From Rhizobium sp. 18055 (GTDB lineage Bacteria > Pseudomonadota > Alphaproteobacteria > Rhizobiales > Rhizobiaceae): a stretch of 64,000 bases of DNA. The notes beneath the pieces were generated by a model. It saw nothing but the letters and a program-made list of their open reading frames with translations. It was not told where the DNA came from and ran no database searches. Positions 44,261 to 52,890 of the stretch are shown here, one piece after another. The stretch spans positions 98,386-162,385 of the forward strand of contig NZ_CACSKD010000014.1 in NCBI RefSeq assembly GCF_902706285.1, given 5' to 3'. Every line of letters begins with the position of its first letter. The first letter of the stretch is position 1. The position numbers were made by a program, and so were the translations under genes.

Positions 44261-44833
44261 ATGAATTCATACATGAATATGGCGGTGGGAGCGCTGCTCG
44301 GGACGGTTTTCGTCCTGATGTCGGTATCCATTGCCTCGGAAAGCATCTTTCATTCCGAAAATCCGGAGAAAGAGGGCTTTGCGATTGTTGCAGAGGAGGC
44401 ATCCGCCGCCGATGGTGCCGCTGCACCGGCTGCGGCCGTGCCGATCGCGCAGCTGCTGGCCAAGGCCGATGCCAAGGCCGGCGAAACGGTTTTCAAGAAG
44501 TGTCAGGCCTGTCATGACGGCACCAAAGGGGGACCGAACAAAGTCGGGCCGGGCCTCTTTGGTGTCGTAGATCGTCCGATCGCCTCGCATGAGGCCTTCG
44601 CCTATTCTTCGGCCATGAAGGACTTCTCCAAGGGGGCAAGCGAAAAGTGGACGTTTGACCACCTGAACCACTTCCTGGCAGCACCGAAAAAGTACATTGC
44701 CGGGACGGCGATGGGCTTTGCCGGCCTGCAGAAGGATACGGATCGTGCCAACGTGATCCTCTATTTGCACACGCTGGCTGATTCGCCGGTGCCGCTGCCG
44801 GATCCGAATGCACCAGATGCTGCCACGCAGTGA
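44261..44833 (+). CDS. membrane-anchored cytochrome c (CycM-like)
   Basis: A 190-aa class I cytochrome c. An uncleaved N-terminal anchor (residues about 6-25) is followed by an Ala-rich linker and a single heme domain. The heme site is C81-Q-A-C84-H85, and M151 (G-T-A-M-G-F) is the sixth ligand. It belongs to the CycM/c552 type that carries electrons to aa3 oxidase in rhizobia. The ATG at 44261 has GGAG eight bases upstream. Confidence 0.93.
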   Translation: MNSYMNMAVGALLGTVFVLMSVSIASESIFHSENPEKEGFAIVAEEASAADGAAAPAAAVPIAQLLAKADAKAGETVFKKCQACHDGTKGGPNKVGPGLFGVVDRPIASHEAFAYSSAMKDFSKGASEKWTFDHLNHFLAAPKKYIAGTAMGFAGLQKDTDRANVILYLHTLADSPVPLPDPNAPDAATQ

Positions 44834-44859
44834 TTTGATCGATCGACTGGAAACAATCC

Positions 44860-44887
44860 AAGCCCGGCCCCAAGCCGGGCTTTTCCT
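44860..44887 (+). terminator. intrinsic terminator of the cytochrome c gene
   Basis: AAGCCCGGC / GCCGGGCTT with a five-base loop, then TTCCTTT. It also lies just beyond the 3' end of the convergent AEC gene. Confidence 0.88.
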
Positions 44888-44893
44888 TTGAAA

Positions 44894-45841
44894 TCAGGGG
44901 CCGAGCAGATAGGCCCAGAGGGATACGGTGATGGCGCCGAACGCCGTCGTGACCGTGATGGTCGAGGCGGCCAGGCTGTGGCCGACACCGAAGCGGTTGG
45001 CGATCAGCCAGGCGTTGACACCTGTGGGCACCGCCGAGATCAGCACCAGCGCCGCGGTCCAGTCGCTCTCCAGCCCGACGAGGTGGCTGGTGGTCCAGAC
45101 ACAGGCGGGCAACAGCATCAGCTTGAAGGTCGAGGTGACGCTGGCGATGCCGACATTGCCGGAGATACCGTATTGCTGCAGGGCCATGCCGAGCGAAATC
45201 AGCGCCACCGGCCCAGCCACACCGGCAATCTGATCGACGATCGATTCGACCGGCGCCGGCATCTTCAGGCCGAGCAGGTGCATGACCGCACCGCCGGCAA
45301 GGCCGATGACCAGCGGATTGCGGACGAGATTGATGGCGATCTGGCGAATCACCTTGGCAACGCTGCGCCCCTGCCCGCCGACAATCTTGTGTTCGGCACG
45401 CTCCATCAGGATGGTGCCGACGATCATCATGACAGGCAGATGCACGGCGATCAGGATCGACAGCGGCACGAGGCCCTTGTCGCCGACCGTGCGCTGGACC
45501 AGCGGCAGGCCGATGAAGATGGTGTTGGCGAAGGCCGAGGAGACGCCGGCGAGCACGCCGATGCGGTCGTCACGGCCGAAGAACCGGGTTGCGGCAAAGT
45601 GCGCCGCTGTCCAGGTCACGGCAACGCCGGAGAAATAGGCGATCCACAGCCGGAAGGGGGATGCGCCCTGAAAGTCCGCCTCGGCGATGGTGCGAAACAG
45701 CAGCAGGGGAACGGCAATCTTGAAGACGAAGTCGCTCAGCGCATCGCCAACCTCAGCCTTCATCAGCCCCACCTTGACGATCAGCCAGCCGATCAGGATC
45801 ATCACGAAGATGGGAAGAACGTCGAGAATGATGGCTGACAT
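44894..45841 (-). CDS. AEC family transporter (auxin efflux carrier-like)
   Basis: A 315-aa membrane protein with ten predicted helices in two five-helix halves. The N-half motif A-N-T-I-F-I-G-L-P and the C-half motif S-A-V-P-T-G-V-N-A-W, at the crossover of the unwound helices, are those of AEC permeases such as MdcF. The substrate (malonate, malate or others) cannot be told. It is a single gene. Confidence 0.9.
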   Translation of the reverse strand: MSAIILDVLPIFVMILIGWLIVKVGLMKAEVGDALSDFVFKIAVPLLLFRTIAEADFQGASPFRLWIAYFSGVAVTWTAAHFAATRFFGRDDRIGVLAGVSSAFANTIFIGLPLVQRTVGDKGLVPLSILIAVHLPVMMIVGTILMERAEHKIVGGQGRSVAKVIRQIAINLVRNPLVIGLAGGAVMHLLGLKMPAPVESIVDQIAGVAGPVALISLGMALQQYGISGNVGIASVTSTFKLMLLPACVWTTSHLVGLESDWTAALVLISAVPTGVNAWLIANRFGVGHSLAASTITVTTAFGAITVSLWAYLLGP

Positions 45842-45935
45842 CAGGGAGGGCTGCCTATTGCATGGAATAGCAAAGGTCTAACAGCAAACCAGCGGAACTG
45901 ACAAATATGAATGACGGTATCGGTTTGTTGCGAAA

Positions 45936-45962
45936 GCAAAAAAAGCGGGCAATGCCCGCTTT
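45936..45962 (-). terminator. strong intrinsic terminator in a divergent gap
   Basis: AAAGCGGG / CCCGCTTT stem; on the minus strand it is followed by a TTTTTTTGC run. Neither neighbouring annotated gene ends here, so it points to a minus-strand transcript starting in the gap. Confidence 0.82.
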
Positions 45963-46058
45963 TCCGCATCCGGTCCTGCCGGATTGCCGGTCGGCCATGC
46001 TGCCAGTACATCCGTGGTCAGCGTCGCTCCGGTATCGTCGAAGGGTAACATTCCCTTC

Positions 46059-46184
46059 TCAATCGGCTGCAGCTCCCGGGCTGCCCATGCCGATCTTGTT
46101 GACAGCAGATATAGTCGGCGAAAATGACATGCCGATGACGTCGGCAAGGCATTTCTGCGAAATGAAGTGCCGCAGATCCGGCAT
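46059..46184 (-). CDS. candidate 41-aa small protein
   Basis: A small frame from ATG (46184) to TGA, with GGGAAG eight bases upstream of the start. It begins M-P-D-L-R-H-F-I-S-Q, has a probable amphipathic helix to residue 18, and ends N-K-I-G-M-G-S-P-G-A-A-A-D. A terminator stands about 100 bases after its stop, which gives a compact transcription unit. No family is recognised and a chance frame cannot be excluded. Confidence 0.4.
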   Translation of the reverse strand: MPDLRHFISQKCLADVIGMSFSPTISAVNKIGMGSPGAAAD

Positions 46185-46257
46185 TTCTGCTTCCCATGCG
46201 GCGAAAATTCGCTAAGACCGACTACCGGCTATCATCACAACCGGGATCTCCCATTTC

Positions 46258-47250
46258 ATGACCAAATTCGATGTTCTGACTGTCGGCAACGCTATCGTCG
46301 ATATCATTGCGCGTTGCGACGACCAGTTCCTCGTTGATCACAAGATCACCAAGGCAGCGATGAACCTGATCGACGCCGAGCGTGCCCAGCTGCTCTACAA
46401 TCACATGGGCCCGGCGCTCGAGGCGTCCGGTGGCAGCGCCGGCAACACGGCAGCCGGCATTGCCAGCTTCGGCGGCAAGGCGGCCTATTTCGGCAAGGTG
46501 GCCGAAGACCAGCTTGGCGAGATCTTCGCGCATGACATCCGGGCGCAGGGCGTACACTACCAGACGCAGCCGAAGGGCACGTTTCCGCCGACGGCCCGCT
46601 CGATGATCTTCGTCACCGAAGATGGCGAGCGCTCGATGAACACCTATCTCGGCGCCTGCGTCGAGCTCGGACCTGAAGACGTCGAGCCCGAGGTCGTGGC
46701 GCAGTCGAAGGTTACCTATTTCGAGGGCTATCTCTGGGATCCGCCGCGCGCCAAGGAAGCGATCCGCGATTGCGCCCGCATCGCCCACGAGAACGGCCGT
46801 GAAGTGTCGATGACGCTCTCCGACAGTTTTTGCGTCGGTCGTTACCGCGACGAGTTTCTCGACCTGATGCGCTCCGGCACGGTCGATATCGTGTTCGCCA
46901 ACCGGCAGGAAGCCCTGGCGCTCTACGAGACCGAGGATTTCGAAGACGCGCTGGTGCAGATTGCCAAGGACTGCAAGATCGCCGCCGTGACGATGAGCGA
47001 AGAGGGTGCGGTTATTCTGAAGGGTAGCGAGCGCTATCATGTCGATGCGATCGACATCAAGGAACTGGTGGATACGACAGGCGCCGGCGATCTGTTTGCT
47101 GCCGGCTTCCTCTATGGATACACGCAGGGCCGAACACTTGAGGATTGCGGCAAGCTCGGCTGCCTGGCTGCCGGCATCGTCATCCAGCAGATCGGACCGC
47201 GGCCGATGACATCGCTTGCCGAAGCCGGAAAGCAGGCGAGCCTTACGTAA
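46258..47250 (+). CDS. PfkB family carbohydrate kinase, probable adenosine kinase
   Basis: A 330-aa ribokinase-fold kinase. The PfkB signature 2, D-T-T-G-A-G-D (272-278), holds the catalytic base D278, and the anion-hole G-A-G-D is intact. The N-terminal G-N-A-I-V-D and the G-G-S-A-G-N-T motif at 58-64 match the adenosine kinase-like group that alphaproteobacteria label so. The substrate (adenosine or another nucleoside/sugar) is not proven. It starts only a few bases after a short leader. Confidence 0.88.
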   Translation: MTKFDVLTVGNAIVDIIARCDDQFLVDHKITKAAMNLIDAERAQLLYNHMGPALEASGGSAGNTAAGIASFGGKAAYFGKVAEDQLGEIFAHDIRAQGVHYQTQPKGTFPPTARSMIFVTEDGERSMNTYLGACVELGPEDVEPEVVAQSKVTYFEGYLWDPPRAKEAIRDCARIAHENGREVSMTLSDSFCVGRYRDEFLDLMRSGTVDIVFANRQEALALYETEDFEDALVQIAKDCKIAAVTMSEEGAVILKGSERYHVDAIDIKELVDTTGAGDLFAAGFLYGYTQGRTLEDCGKLGCLAAGIVIQQIGPRPMTSLAEAGKQASLT

Positions 47251-47275
47251 GAGCTCGCTTGGCGGGAGGCGTGGC

Positions 47276-47815
47276 TTACTTGAAGGCCTCGCCGGGATAG
47301 GCACCCCAGATTTCCGACTGCGCCACCCAACCTTCGGCGCCGTCGATCTTGGCGAAGCACCAGTTGCCGTTGCATTCGCCGATATTCATCGTCACGCCCG
47401 GCTCGAGCTTGGCGACGACGGATGCAGAAGGCAGCGCTTCGCGGCGCATGTTGACGAAGACGCTCTTGCCCTTGCCCTTCATCCACGGGGCGGCAATGGC
47501 AGCGCGCGAACCCGAGAGCAGCGACTGGTTGACCCAGCCCTCGGTGCCATCGGCATCGCGAACCTGGCGCCAGTTGTCGTATTCTTGGATGATCTCGACC
47601 GGCAGGCCGGCTTTCAGATACATCCACGATGCGGCATAATCCGTGCCGGGGCCGATGCGCAGGTTGACGCGCTTCGACTTCAGGGTGACGAAACGCGGCA
47701 GGGGCAGGCCGCTCGGGCCTTTTGCCGCCTGGGCATGGCCCAGCTCGGCGGTTGCTGCCGAAAGCACAAAGCCCAACGCGAGGGCGAGGCATGATTTCAG
47801 GACTGTGCTACGCAT
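47276..47815 (-). CDS. SH3 domain-containing exported protein
   Basis: A 179-aa periplasmic protein. A signal peptide ends near G-H-A (residue 28). Two bacterial SH3 domains follow: one with V-N-L-R-I-G-P-G-T-D-Y and G-W-V-N-Q-S-L-L-S, the second with V-N-M-R-R-E-A-L and G-W-V-A-Q-S-E-I-W-G. Such proteins bind cell-wall peptides or partner proteins. The ATG at 47815 starts the signal peptide; an upstream ATG 20 codons earlier has no support. Confidence 0.88.
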   Translation of the reverse strand: MRSTVLKSCLALALGFVLSAATAELGHAQAAKGPSGLPLPRFVTLKSKRVNLRIGPGTDYAASWMYLKAGLPVEIIQEYDNWRQVRDADGTEGWVNQSLLSGSRAAIAAPWMKGKGKSVFVNMRREALPSASVVAKLEPGVTMNIGECNGNWCFAKIDGAEGWVAQSEIWGAYPGEAFK

Positions 47816-47997
47816 GACGACTTCCGTTCGCTCTGATCCAGACAGTTCTGCTGCCTGATTTCCGGGCTTCGACATTCGACCACACGCTCGACGAGTTTTG
47901 TTTGTCTTCGCGTGCGGGTCTGGTAGAAATTGCCCGGAACGGGAAAATTATCCCGCGTCTTGGTTAAGGACCTCTGAACAAGGCAGCCCCGGCGGAC

Positions 47998-48999
47998 ATG
48001 ACGACAAAGAAAAAACCGAAGGTCTACATTACCCGCAAGCTGCCGGATGCCGTCGAGACGCGGATGCGCGAGCTGTTCGACGCGGAACTCAACATCGACG
48101 ACACGCCACGCTCGGCGGCTGAACTGGCGGCGGCGATGAAACGCGCCGATGTGCTGGTGCCGACAGTGACCGACCGGATCGATGCGGCGCTGCTCGAAGA
48201 AGCCGGACCGCAGCTGAAGCTGATCGCCAGTTTTTCCAACGGCACCGACCATATCGATGTCGAGGCGGCGGCGCGCAAGGGCATTACCGTCACCAACACG
48301 CCGAATGTGCTGACCGAAGACACCGCCGACATGACCATGGCGCTGATTCTCGCCGTGCCCCGGCGGCTCGGCGAAGGTGCGCGGGTGCTGACCGACCGGC
48401 CCGGCGAATGGGCCGGATGGTCGCCGACCTGGATGCTCGGGCGGCGCATTCACGGCAAGCGCATCGGCATTGTCGGCATGGGCCGAATCGGCACCGCCGT
48501 TGCCCGCCGCGCCAAGGCGTTCGGGCTGGCCATCCATTATCATAACCGCAAGCCGGTCACCGCTGCGACGGAAGACGAGCTGGAGGCGACCTACTGGGAA
48601 AGCCTCGACCAGATGCTGGCGCGTGTCGATATCGTCTCGGTCAACTGCCCATCGACACCGGCGACCTTCCACCTGCTGTCGGCGCGGCGGCTGGCGCTGC
48701 TGCAGCCGACCGCCTATCTGGTGAATACCGCCCGCGGCGACGTCATCGACGAGGCGGCGCTGATCAAGAGCCTGCGCGAGGGCAAGCTGGCCGGGGCCGG
48801 GCTCGACGTGTTCGAGAACGAGCCGGCGATCAATCCGAAGCTGATCAAGCTCGCCAATGACGGCAAGGTGGTGCTTCTGCCGCATATGAGCTCGGCGACG
48901 ATCGAGGGCCGGATCGACATGGGCGACAAGGTAATCATCAACATCCGCGCCTTCATCGACGGCCACCGTCCGCCGAACCGGGTGCTGCCGGGGCGCTAA
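47998..48999 (+). CDS. D-2-hydroxyacid dehydrogenase (glyoxylate/hydroxypyruvate reductase-like)
   Basis: A 333-aa NAD(P)-dependent enzyme. The Rossmann motif G-I-V-G-M-G-R-I-G is at 157-165 and the catalytic set is R246 (N-T-A-R-G-D), E275 (F-E-N-E-P) and H296 (L-L-P-H-M-S-S-A). H-N-R-K-P after the second beta strand (residues 182-186) suggests NADPH. It probably reduces glyoxylate or hydroxypyruvate. Its stop overlaps that of the convergent GNAT gene by four bases. Confidence 0.92.
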   Translation: MTTKKKPKVYITRKLPDAVETRMRELFDAELNIDDTPRSAAELAAAMKRADVLVPTVTDRIDAALLEEAGPQLKLIASFSNGTDHIDVEAAARKGITVTNTPNVLTEDTADMTMALILAVPRRLGEGARVLTDRPGEWAGWSPTWMLGRRIHGKRIGIVGMGRIGTAVARRAKAFGLAIHYHNRKPVTAATEDELEATYWESLDQMLARVDIVSVNCPSTPATFHLLSARRLALLQPTAYLVNTARGDVIDEAALIKSLREGKLAGAGLDVFENEPAINPKLIKLANDGKVVLLPHMSSATIEGRIDMGDKVIINIRAFIDGHRPPNRVLPGR

Positions 49000-49469
49000 T
49001 CCGAAACCTGCTTGCGCATCTCGATCGAGGTCGTTCTGTCGAAGCCCGGATGGGCGTTTTCGGCTGTTTTGACGAAACCCCAGCGGCCGAAGACGGCATG
49101 GTTTTCGGTAAGCTCGATGCGGGTTTCCAGCCTGAGTGCCGGCAGGGCAAGCGAGCGTGCCGTCTGTTCTGCGACGGCAAGCAATTGCCTGCCGACGCCG
49201 CGGCCCTGGGCAGCCGGTGCAATTGCCAGCTTGCCGACATAGAGACAATCAGCTTCGGGCCGCAGGAAGATACAGCCGAGCAGAGTTTGACCGTCCAGCG
49301 CCGCATAGGCGATTTCGGCCTCGGCCTTTTTGGCGAGCGAGGCTGCGGTCAGGCCGAGCGCCGAGGATGGCGGGTCGATCCGGTCGTTCATGTAGGCGAA
49401 GGATGACAGGATCAGCGCCAGCAGATCCTCCCAGCGGGCAAAGCCGGGATCGAGGCGGAGGATGGTCAT
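48996..49469 (-). CDS. GNAT family N-acetyltransferase
   Basis: A 157-aa acetyltransferase with the acetyl-CoA motif A-A-Q-G-R-G-V-G-R-Q-L-L near residue 87 and L-E-T-R at the following strand. The substrate is unknown. Its ATG overlaps the TGA of the moeB-like gene (ATGA), so it is translated together with it and recF. Confidence 0.88.
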   Translation of the reverse strand: MTILRLDPGFARWEDLLALILSSFAYMNDRIDPPSSALGLTAASLAKKAEAEIAYAALDGQTLLGCIFLRPEADCLYVGKLAIAPAAQGRGVGRQLLAVAEQTARSLALPALRLETRIELTENHAVFGRWGFVKTAENAHPGFDRTTSIEMRKQVSD

Positions 49470-50287
49470 GCTGCAGGCGACGGCTTCGGGCGGCGGCGCT
49501 TGTAGCGGATGGTGTCGAAGCGTGCCGACAGCGCATCGTAGAGCATCAGCCGGCCGACCAGCGGTTCGCCGGTTCCGGTGATCACCTTGATCGCCTCCAT
49601 CGCCATCAGCGTGCCGATGACACCGGTGAGCGCGCCGATGACGCCGGTTTCGGCGCAGACGGGGATCAGACCGGCTGGCGGCTTTTCCGGGAAGAGATCG
49701 CGGTAGGTCGGGTTGAGCGTGCCATCGGCGGCGGCCTCATAAGGCTTCAGCACGGTGACGGAGCCATCGAAGCGGCCGACGGCGCCTGTGACCAGCGGCA
49801 GCTGCGCTGCCTCTGCCGCGTCGGCTGCGGTATAGCGGGTGTCGAAATTGTCGGAGCCATCGATCACCAGATCGAAACCGGAGAGATGGCGGCGGGCCGA
49901 ATCGGGCGAGAAGCGCTCCTCGAAGCGGATCACCCGCACATGCGGATTGAGACGGGCGATGGCGAAGGCGGCACTTTCGGTCTTCAGCTCGCCGATCGTG
50001 CCGGAATCATGGATCACCTGGCGCTGCAGGTTGGACAGCGAGACGCGGTCGTCATCGGCGATGCCGATGGTGCCGACACCGGCGGCGGCCAGATATTGCA
50101 GCACCGGGGCGCCGAGGCCACCGGCACCAATTACCAGCACACGCGCCGCCTTCAGCTTCTGCTGACCGGCACCGCCGATCTCGGGAAGCAGGATGTGGCG
50201 CTGGTAGCGGGCGATTTCTTCCGGGCTCAACGGTTCCATGGGCGCGATGCTAGCATGGCCTTCGGCGGCGGGGAAAGTGTCGGTCAT
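49466..50287 (-). CDS. moeB: HesA/MoeB/ThiF family adenylyltransferase
   Basis: A 273-aa E1-like enzyme with the nucleotide loop G-A-G-G-L-G (54-59), D-D-D-R-V-x-x-S-N-L-x-R-Q, and C in P-V-C-A-E-T-G-V. It adenylates the C-terminal glycine of a small sulfur carrier, MoaD or ThiS. The two C-x-x-C zinc pairs of E. coli MoeB are absent. It is coupled to recF upstream and GNAT downstream by four-base overlaps. ThiF function is the alternative. Confidence 0.88.
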   Translation of the reverse strand: MTDTFPAAEGHASIAPMEPLSPEEIARYQRHILLPEIGGAGQQKLKAARVLVIGAGGLGAPVLQYLAAAGVGTIGIADDDRVSLSNLQRQVIHDSGTIGELKTESAAFAIARLNPHVRVIRFEERFSPDSARRHLSGFDLVIDGSDNFDTRYTAADAAEAAQLPLVTGAVGRFDGSVTVLKPYEAAADGTLNPTYRDLFPEKPPAGLIPVCAETGVIGALTGVIGTLMAMEAIKVITGTGEPLVGRLMLYDALSARFDTIRYKRRRPKPSPAA

Positions 50288-51408
50288 TCGAAAATCTTTC
50301 CATCGGCAACGGTGAAAAACTGCGCCCGGTCACCGAGCGCTGCAAACATCGAGCGGTCGGTGCCGGTCATGAAGGCCTGGCCGCCGAGCGCGTCGATCAG
50401 GTCGAACAGGGCGGCGCGCCTGTTCTCGTCGAGATGGGCGGCGATCTCGTCGAGCAGCAGGATCGGCGCGTGCTCGGTGAGATTGGCGACGAGGCGGGCA
50501 TGCGCCATGATCAGCCCGACCAGCAGTGCCTTCTGCTCGCCGGTCGAACAACGGGCGGCTTCCATGCGCTTGTCGCGGTGACGCACCAGCAGGTCGGCGC
50601 GGTGCGGGCCATCCAGCGTGCGGCCGGCAGCGGCATCGCGGTAGCGGCTTTCGGCCAGCTGCGCTGCGTATTCGTCCTCGAGATCGACGGCCGGGCGGTC
50701 AAACTGGCCATCCAGGAAGCCGGCTAAATCGAGCGAGGCGGAGGGAAAGGGCGAGGTTTCGCGGGTTTCCTCGATCAGGCGGACGAGCAGGCCCAGCATT
50801 TCCTGGCGGGCCATCGCCATGGCGACGCCGAGGCTCGCCATCTGCGCCTCGATGCCCGACAGCCATGAGGGATCGAAGCGGCGCTCGTCGAGCAACTTGT
50901 TGCGGCTGCGCATGGCGCGCTCGAAATCGCTGGCGCGACGGCCATGGGCAGGGTCGAGCGACAGCACCAGGCGATCGAAAAAGCGGCGGCGTTCCGACGA
51001 GCCACCGGTGAACAGGCCGTCCATCGAGGGCGTCAGCCAGAGCAGGCGCAGATGATCGGTGAGTTCATCGGCGGTCCTGGCCGGCGTGCCGTTGATGCGC
51101 AGGCGCCGCGAGACGTTGTCATCGGTGGTGTCGACCCCGGTGCCGATCTCGACCTCGCCTTCCATGCCGTCGAGCTCGGCAAAGATCGAGAAGCCGGCAT
51201 GGGCGCCGACGCGGGTGACATCGCCATAGGTGGCGCGGCGCATGCCGCGGCCGGGCGAGAGGAAGGAGACAGCCTCCATCAGATTGGTCTTGCCGGCGCC
51301 ATTGTCGCCGGTCAGCACCACATGCCGACCATCGAGCTGCAGACCGGCTGTCGCATAATTGCGAAAGTCGGTGAGCTTCAGGCGGGACAGGGAGACCTTG
51401 TGCGGCAT
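50284..51408 (-). CDS. recF: DNA replication and repair protein RecF
   Basis: A 374-aa SMC-like ATPase. Walker A G-D-N-G-A-G-K-T is at 34-41, the signature S-T-G-E-Q-K-A-L-L near residue 290, and Walker B L-L-L-D-E-I-A-A-H-L-D near 325. It helps RecR load RecA at gaps. Unlike in E. coli it is not next to dnaA-dnaN; the recF-moeB-GNAT order is a rhizobial arrangement. Confidence 0.96.
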   Translation of the reverse strand: MPHKVSLSRLKLTDFRNYATAGLQLDGRHVVLTGDNGAGKTNLMEAVSFLSPGRGMRRATYGDVTRVGAHAGFSIFAELDGMEGEVEIGTGVDTTDDNVSRRLRINGTPARTADELTDHLRLLWLTPSMDGLFTGGSSERRRFFDRLVLSLDPAHGRRASDFERAMRSRNKLLDERRFDPSWLSGIEAQMASLGVAMAMARQEMLGLLVRLIEETRETSPFPSASLDLAGFLDGQFDRPAVDLEDEYAAQLAESRYRDAAAGRTLDGPHRADLLVRHRDKRMEAARCSTGEQKALLVGLIMAHARLVANLTEHAPILLLDEIAAHLDENRRAALFDLIDALGGQAFMTGTDRSMFAALGDRAQFFTVADGKIFE

Positions 51409-51856
51409 GCTTTATCCGGATTCGTGATGGCTGAGAGCTAAGCGCTGCGGCGGCGGATGGCAAGGGCGGGGGTAGCGGTGATGGGCTGGTGGGGGGTGTT
51501 GTGCCGTGTTGCCGGTGCCAGTCTTTGGCGTTCTAGCGTGTGGCGCACACCCTTGTCCTGCCAGACATCTCCCCCAAGGGAGGAGATCGACCCGTAGGGC
51601 GCGTCTCCCCAAACAATGACGATCGAACCGAGCGGGGCCGCCCAGCCAATCTCCCCACCTGTGGGGGAGATGCCCGGCAGGGCAGAGGGGGCTTTCACGG
51701 TAAAACACCTCGATACACACGCCAAACACCCGACGTACCAAAGCCCCACGCCGCCCGAAAACCCGTGATCCCATCATGACTGATCGCGGCTTCCGCCGGA
51801 GCGCGCAAGCGCCTATATCTGTACCTGTTGCACAGTGCGACCAAATGGAACTGACG
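51409..51856. other. recF-globin intergenic region with palindromic element
   Basis: About 450 bases without a credible gene. A mosaic palindromic repeat fills 51551-51691 (listed separately). The part before it is G/T-rich low-complexity DNA. The part after it is the 5' region of the globin gene. Confidence 0.5.
51551..51691. repeat. mosaic palindromic repeat of rhizobial type
   Basis: The ends are inverted copies: CTGCCAGACATCTCCCCC on the left against GGGGGAGATGCCCGGCAG on the right. Inner arms GGAGGAGATC and CCAATCTCCCC, and CCCCACCTGTGGGG, form further hairpins. It resembles the repeat at 33862-34030 in composition (CATCTCCCC/GGGGAGA themes), and here it is truly intergenic. Confidence 0.8.
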
Positions 51857-52324
51857 ATGGACACAGAGATACAGGGTCGGGCGGCGCATGCGGCTGATAT
51901 CCGGGCGCGGGCGGAAGCTCAGATGAAGGCGATGGGGGTCGATGAGGCGTTTGTCGATCGGCTGGTCGAGACGTTTTACGGCCGCGTGCTGGCGCATCCG
52001 GAGCTTGGGCCGGTGTTCGACGCAAAGTTGTCGGGCCGGTGGCCGGAGCATATGGCGACGATGAAGCGCTTCTGGTCTTCTATCGCTTTTCGCAGCGGCG
52101 CCTATGGCGGCAAGCCGGTGCAGGCGCATACCGGTGTCAGCGACCTGACGCCCGGGCTGTTTCCGCAGTGGCTGGCGCTGTTTTCAGAGACGCTCGACGA
52201 TATCGCCCCGAGTGCCGAAGCCAAGGTGTGGTTCATGGCAACCGCCGAGCGGATCGCGCGTAGCCTGACACTGTCGCTGTTCTACAATCCGGCGCTCGAC
52301 GACCCGCAGCGCAAGCCTGCCTGA
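51857..52324 (+). CDS. group III truncated hemoglobin
   Basis: A 155-aa 2-on-2 globin. The proximal histidine is H91 (V-Q-A-H), and F-Y-G-R-V (B helix tyrosine Y41) and the tryptophans in R-F-W and P-Q-W-L-A-L-F are placed as in TrHbIII. Group III globins bind O2/NO tightly and are linked to nitrosative stress; the role here is inferred. The start is uncertain: ATG at 51857 (GGAA six bases upstream) is preferred to 51845 or 51776. Confidence 0.85.
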   Translation: MDTEIQGRAAHAADIRARAEAQMKAMGVDEAFVDRLVETFYGRVLAHPELGPVFDAKLSGRWPEHMATMKRFWSSIAFRSGAYGGKPVQAHTGVSDLTPGLFPQWLALFSETLDDIAPSAEAKVWFMATAERIARSLTLSLFYNPALDDPQRKPA

Positions 52325-52352
52325 AACGGCGGGTTTGCTATTTCCGCGTCGT

Positions 52353-52871
52353 TCAGGCGATGCGCTTGTAGAAGAGGGTGGTGCCGCAGAGGCCGCCCTG
52401 TGGCCATAGGGCATAATCCGGGATGACGCCGACGCGCTCCCAGCCGAGGCGAGGATAGATCGCCTCGGCATCGCTGCCGGTTGCCGTGTCGAGCACAAGG
52501 ATGGTTTTGCCACGGCTGGCGGCTTCGCGTTCGGCGGCCTGCATCAACAACCGCGCCAGGCCTTTGCCGCGGGCCGCGCTGTGAACCAGCAGTTTTTTCA
52601 GGTCGGCGCGGTGTGGCTGGTTCGGTGACTGGGCGGCGCCGATCTGCACGGTGCCGACGATGCTGCCATCCACTTCGGCAGCGAAAAGCAGGGGGGCGCC
52701 GGTCGCGACGTTTTCGGCGACGGATTGCCAGTATGGCTCGGCATCAGTGGCGCCGTATGGCTGCATGAAGCCGACCGAGGCGCCGCCGTTGACGCAATCG
52801 ATCAGGATATCGCAGAGATCGGGGATGGCGGCGCGGGCGTGCGGCGCGTCGAGGAGGCGGATGGTTGTCAT
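52353..52871 (-). CDS. GNAT family N-acetyltransferase
   Basis: A 172-aa acetyltransferase. The acetyl-CoA loop is S-A-A-R-G-K-G-L-A-R-L-L (residues about 98-109), followed by L-D-T-A-T-G-S-D-A-E and G-W-E-R-V-G-x-I-P-D-Y-A, a pattern seen in PhnO/antibiotic-type GNATs. The ligand is unknown. GGAGAAACCC precedes the ATG. It follows the XRE-cupin regulator gene on the same strand after 19 bases, and is probably its target. Confidence 0.88.
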   Translation of the reverse strand: MTTIRLLDAPHARAAIPDLCDILIDCVNGGASVGFMQPYGATDAEPYWQSVAENVATGAPLLFAAEVDGSIVGTVQIGAAQSPNQPHRADLKKLLVHSAARGKGLARLLMQAAEREAASRGKTILVLDTATGSDAEAIYPRLGWERVGVIPDYALWPQGGLCGTTLFYKRIA

Positions 52872-52890
52872 GGGTTTCTCCTGCAGGGGA

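Larger units (their letters stand above)
45842..46257. other. divergent intergenic region with a terminator and a candidate small gene
   Basis: A 416-base gap between two divergent genes, where no terminator is expected. It contains the hairpin at 45942-45962 and a 41-aa minus-strand frame (46059-46184), both listed separately. A 6-bp dyad GAAGGG / CCCTTC lies between them. The start of the adenosine kinase-like gene lies at the right end. Confidence 0.5.

Noticed and set aside
45878..46147. An 89-codon minus-strand frame in the gap before the sugar kinase gene.
   Set aside because: It runs straight through the strong terminator hairpin at 45942-45962, so it is unlikely to be translated as such. 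The 41-codon frame upstream of the hairpin is the better candidate.
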